In this document: positions 60,112 through 64,000 of the stretch, in pieces
How positions within the stretch are numbered: position 1 is the stretch's first letter
How the letters are laid out: the number at the start of each line of letters is the position of its first letter
Assembly: GCA_021029095.1 (NCBI GenBank)
Contig: JAJOHG010000020.1
Location: 496,001 to 560,000, forward strand
Reading direction: 5' to 3'
Source: Phellopilus nigrolimitatus
Taxonomy: Eukaryota; Basidiomycota; Agaricomycetes; Hymenochaetales; Hymenochaetaceae
DNA length: 64,000 nt
Program-made: the position numbers and the translations under genes
Notes under the pieces: model-generated
Seen by the model: only the letters and a program-made list of their open reading frames with translations
What the model was told of the DNA's origin: nothing
Database searches by the model: none

Positions 60112-61436
60112 GCGCGTGGTCCTGAGGCGGCGGTCGGTCATCTCGCGTCCGTCTTTACGAATTTCTTCACTCTCATCGCTTGGGCTCTAACGACTGATAT
60201 TTGTCTCATAATGTCTTATATGGTTTATATGGTATATAGGACTCGCTCATCACGCATGCCACACACTCCTTACAGTACCCCCACTCAATACTCGCCGTCC
60301 GCTCGCTTTAGACGTCCGCGTTTTTTCTCCGTTTGCCTTGCTCGACTCTTCGATACCTCCGATTCCCGAACACGCCCTCCTTTGCCTCTTATCTTTAATT
60401 TGTCTCCTATATGCTCGTCTACTGACCCGTGTACTCTACGACTGCAGATCTGTATAACCACCACCATATGCACACTATCTGAACTTATACCGTGCGAATG
60501 GGAGCACATCCTAATGAAAAATGCATATTCTAGTAGTCGGGAATTTGAGACTGCATGCAACGAATGACGTGCGCAGGTAGCTAAGTAACTGAGATCAAGA
60601 GCAGTGCTTACAACGAGCGACGATCTGGAAGTTAAGCTCTTAAGGTTGTTTATCTCCAACACAGCCGCACAAGAAGTCAGCATCGTCGGACGGCCAAACC
60701 AAAGCAGGCAATTCCCGCCGTTAGGCACAACTTACATAAGCTCTGTGGCGACAGTTTCCTCTGGCTCACCAAGGCACATTAGGAGCGGGAAAAAAAGATG
60801 ACTCTAGTATATGATGATTGGTAATATTGTCCGATTATGCTGAACGAAAAATGAGAAGACCAGAAATACATGCGGGAGTCGTGGAGAGTGAGACGCGGAC
60901 GGAGAGTGAGTAGTAGTGAGGGAAGCGTGAGAGAGGAAGGGAGAGGCAGGGGAAAAGAGGAGCAAAGAAAGGAAAAAGACAGGAAAAGATAAGTGTGTTC
61001 TATGGCGGAGACAAATACAGCGAGCGGGCGAAACGAAGGGTGGTCAAGGAGCGAAGAGCGAAGTGGCCATAAGGATTCGAAATTGAGTGGGGTGCAAGAA
61101 GAAAGGCCCCGGGTGGGGAGCAAGAGGAGTAGAGCGGATAGGGATATCGAGAGTTGAGAGATATCTTCAATGCGTTAGGTACACTGCCCGCGGGCTACAT
61201 CTTTTTTCTTTCTTTCTTTCTTTCTTTCTTCGTTTCTTTGCTTCTTTCTTTAGTGTTGATCGTCTATGAAGGAAGGGGTATTGTCTATAGGAGGAAGAAA
61301 ACGTAGATCGATGGCGCTTTTGTGAGGTGGAGGACTGGAAGTTCCTCTATGGCGTAGGGTAGATGGGGAAATTTTTGTGAGCCGGAGGATGGGAAAGGTC
61401 CTCCGTTCTATCAGAGTTGAAAGCAATTTCAGATCG
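60112..61436. other. Convergent intergenic region with CTTT microsatellite
   Basis: Between the 3' ends of the coiled-coil and kinase genes. A (CTTT)n run lies at about 61206-61233, and a purine-rich tract at 60890-61000. No gene. Confidence 0.5.
61201..61233 (+). repeat. CTTT microsatellite
   Basis: Simple repeat of about seven CTTT units after a T-run; intergenic. Confidence 0.9.
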
Positions 61437-64000
61437 CTAGGGGTTTTCGACGTCAGAGGACGGCCCGCGGGAACGCGAGCGCGCGGCGACCTCCGAGGGG
61501 CGGCGACGGCGCACCTCGATGCGCTGTGCCTCCTCCTCTTCGCTCGACATCTCGTCGTCGTCGTCATCTTCCTCGTCATCTTCCTCCTCCCCGTCGTCGT
61601 CGTCCTCCATATCGACAGTAAGGCTCGTTGCGCCCCGCCCGTAGACGCGCTCGCCCGACCCGGCCGACGCCCCATCGGCATCGGCGTCCGCGTCCGCGTC
61701 GTCGAACTCGTCCGCGTCGCGCGTGCGCAACCGCACGTACGCCTCGTCGAACAGGACCGCGCTCGCGCGCGCCTCGTCGGACTCCAGCTCGAGGTCCAGG
61801 TTGATCGGCGTCTGCGCGAGCGGGCTCGAGATCTGGTGGTGGTGCGCGTGCTCGCGCTCGCGCTCGCGGTGCTGCGCCTGCTGGCGGCTCACGCTGCCGC
61901 CGCGCCGCCGCGCGGCGTGGTCCAGCCCGCCCGCGGTATCCGCCGCCAACGCGCCGGCCGTCTGCAGAAGCGGAAGGGTGGGCGGCCCGGCCACGACGGC
62001 GCCCGCGCTCGCTTCGCGAACCACGCTGTGCAGCGTCAGCCCGTCCAGCGGGGGGACCTGGCCATTCGGGCCGACCGACACGCCCGAGAGGCTGTTCGGC
62101 GAGGATGGGCCCGAGACGGGGTGCGAGAGCATGCCGCCCGCGCCGACGAGGCGCACCTCATCAGTCGCGTCGTCCGCCTCCCCATATCCGTATCCGTACC
62201 CACTCCCGTACCCATACTCGTACCCGTATCCATAGTCGCCGTACTCCGAGCCGCCATCCTCAATCTCGCCGTACAGGTTCGCGCCGTAGCCGTAGTCGAA
62301 GCCGTATTCCTCACCAACATCGCCCCAGCTCGCCGCGCGCATCGCGCTCGTCAGCTCGTCCGCGCTCTTCAGCGCGAGTCCCGAGCTCCCGACGGCGGAG
62401 CCCGAGCCCGCACGCGCACCCATGCCGCCCGCCGGGGCGCGCCCCGTGCTGACGCCGAGCCCCACGCGCCCGTTGCCAAACTCGTCCGCGCTCCGCCGCG
62501 CGAGGCGCCGCGTCGCGAAGCTCGAGCGCGCGGAGCTGCTCGCGGGCGACACCGTGCCGCGCTTGCTCTTCCGGCCGCTGCTCCCGCCGCTGCTGCCCTC
62601 GCCGAGGCTCGTGAGCGACGCGCGCGGGCGCCAGTTGAAGATCCGCGAGAGCGAGAGGCGCGCAGGTCGCGCGCGCGCGCGCCTTGTGCTCCTTCTCCCA
62701 TTCCTGGCTCGCCTGCGACTCCTCCAGAGCCTGACGCTCGTATACTGCACGCTCGTCGTCCTCGTCAAGGATGTCGATGTCCCCGTCGCCGTCGGACGTA
62801 AACCCCGCTGTGCTCGGGCTCGTGAGGTTCGAGCGCGAGCCGCTCATGGCGCGCGGCGTCGCTTTGCCAGACGCACGCGAGGCAGGGCGCGAGCGCGAGC
62901 CGCACGAGCGGGAGAGCGAGTGTTCGCGCACAATCCCGTCCATCACGAGGTCCGGCAGCGTGCGGCGCTTCATGCTCCGCGGCGTGTCCGCGCCGCCGTA
63001 TATGTTGCTAGCGATCTTCTTCACGCCGCTTTTCACACCGCGATCGACGGCATCGACGACGCGCCTGCCGCGGCTGGGCCGGCGCTGGAGGCGCGCCTTC
63101 CGCGACGGTGACGGGCGCTTTCTTGCTTATAAACGAAAGCGGGGTGCTCGACCTCGCCGCGCCGGGTTCCTGTGCGTACGCAACCTCCTCGGGATCCGCA
63201 AAGCTCCTGTTCGCGTCGGCATTCGCGTACTGCTTCTTGTGCTTGAACGGCACAGCCGGGATGTACTTGCGCAGGCGCTCCCAGCGGAACTTGACGGTGG
63301 ACATCGCGACGTCCTCGTCGGCGGAGGTAACGTCAATCGGGTCGTGCAGGCACGGCGACGTCTCCGCGAGCCAGGCCTCGGGATTCGGGATGTCGCGCGT
63401 AATCCAGGGCAGGCTCTGCAACAAGTAATATTTAATTTAGTTAGTCTTCGTTCTTCCTTCTTTCGTAGACAAAACATGGAATGGAAATGGAAGTAACGAA
63501 GAACGTAATGATGAAGACATAAAAGAGAGGGGGGATGATGGGGGAAGGCGTTCTGCACGCACCTTGACCTCGTCCAGTGTGATCCGCTTCGAGCAGTCCT
63601 TCTCCAGCAACCTTTCTAACAAACTGCACCACGATGCCGCCCTCGGTGTCATCGTCCGGCACATGCACGCGCCCGCCAGTGTGCACCTTGTCGTACCCCA
63701 TCGTGCCGTCCACAAGGAAGTCCTCCGTGTGTATCATGTGGTACATCGCGAACTCCGTGCCACCGCTCCACGGTGTGCGCCCAAAGAGCAGACAGAAGAG
63801 CGTCACACCGAGCGCCCACACGTCGATCGCCTTTGTAATTGGCGGGCGCGCCGGCCACGAGGCGTCGCTGTCCTCGTCGGCAGCGGCAGCGGCTGCGACG
63901 TTAGGGTCGAGAAAGGAAGAGGGGTCCGGGTCGGGGATGGTCGATTGCGTCTCGCCGAGATGTACGTTCTCGCGGTCGGGTGCTTCCTCAGGCGGCAGGT
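61437..64000 (-). CDS. CaMKK/Elm1-Sak1-type protein kinase, 3' part (5' end beyond window)
   Basis: C-terminal part of a Ser/Thr kinase of the fungal CaMKK group (Sak1/Tos3/Elm1, fission yeast Ssp1), which activates Snf1/AMPK. Kinase subdomain IX reads ITKAIDVWALGVTLFCLLFGRTPW; then HVPDDDTEGGIVVQ, LLERLLEKDCSKRITLDEVK and, after an intron, the family-typical WITRDIPNPEAWLAETSP and STVKFRWERLRKYIPAV. A long regulatory tail follows: VDAVDRGVKSGVKKIASN, MKRRTLPDLVMDGIVREHS, a Gly/Tyr repeat (about 62180-62260), and a very acidic run before the stop. Frame breaks: extra base at 63621-63623 (AAA), at 63119-63121 (TTT), and in the CG dinucleotide run at 62667-62682. The kinase lobe with the ATP site lies off the window. 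Confidence 0.85.

Noticed and set aside
59571..60125. Long alternative-frame and minus-strand frames over the coiled-coil 3' end
   Set aside because: Arg/Gly-rich shadows of a GC-rich coding exon whose own frame shows conserved motifs and a membrane helix.

Overview
This is nuclear DNA of a filamentous basidiomycete, most likely an Agaricomycete with a polypore-like gene style. The evidence is dense genes broken by many 45-80 nt GT-AG introns, CT-rich leaders, GC-rich coding sequence, and fungal families such as DUF1752/DUF3295, Zn2Cys6 regulators and a Bem2-type RhoGAP. I found no prokaryotic, organellar or viral genes, no CRISPR array and no convincing tRNA.

Layout. 91-2087 (+) is an Aro8-like PLP aminotransferase. 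2527-3632 (-) is a SARAF-family membrane protein. 8576-10455 (+) is an Sfp1-like zinc-finger regulator between two long gene-poor stretches (3.6-8.6 kb and 10.5-16.8 kb). 16783-19979 (+) is a DUF1752/DUF3295 regulator with many frame breaks. 21260-24821 (+) is a Zn2Cys6 transcription factor. 25349-27220 (-) galactose mutarotase and 27901-29946 (+) galactokinase are a divergent Leloir-pathway pair sharing a 680-bp promoter.

29.4-41.1 kb is the most unusual part: an old tandem segmental duplication. It carries two copies of an orphan two-exon gene (30526-32321 and 37374-39159), fragments of galactokinase, an aminotransferase and a type II membrane glycosyltransferase, one intact glycosyltransferase (40173-42642), a HAD sugar phosphatase (33490-34653), and two non-autonomous inverted-repeat elements. 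One of these, hAT-like, has its empty target site preserved in the other copy. The window's first 300 bases match the aminotransferase/glycosyltransferase fragments, so a divergent aminotransferase-glycosyltransferase pair has been copied repeatedly here.

42967-46660 (-) is mitochondrial Lon protease. 47048-53890 (-) is a Bem2-like RasGEF-like/PH/RhoGAP protein, divergent from the ALG12 mannosyltransferase (54238-56171, +). 57196-60111 (+) is a membrane-anchored coiled-coil protein with four TQT (LC8-type) motifs and a start-codon-only first exon. 61437-64000 (-) is the 3' part of a CaMKK/Elm1-Sak1-type kinase that runs off the window.

Several otherwise conserved genes (DUF1752 protein, Zn2Cys6 factor, Bem2, ALG12, coiled-coil protein, kinase) carry single-base frame breaks, often in short homopolymers. 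Assembly indels are the simplest explanation. The other ten main genes read cleanly once introns are removed.
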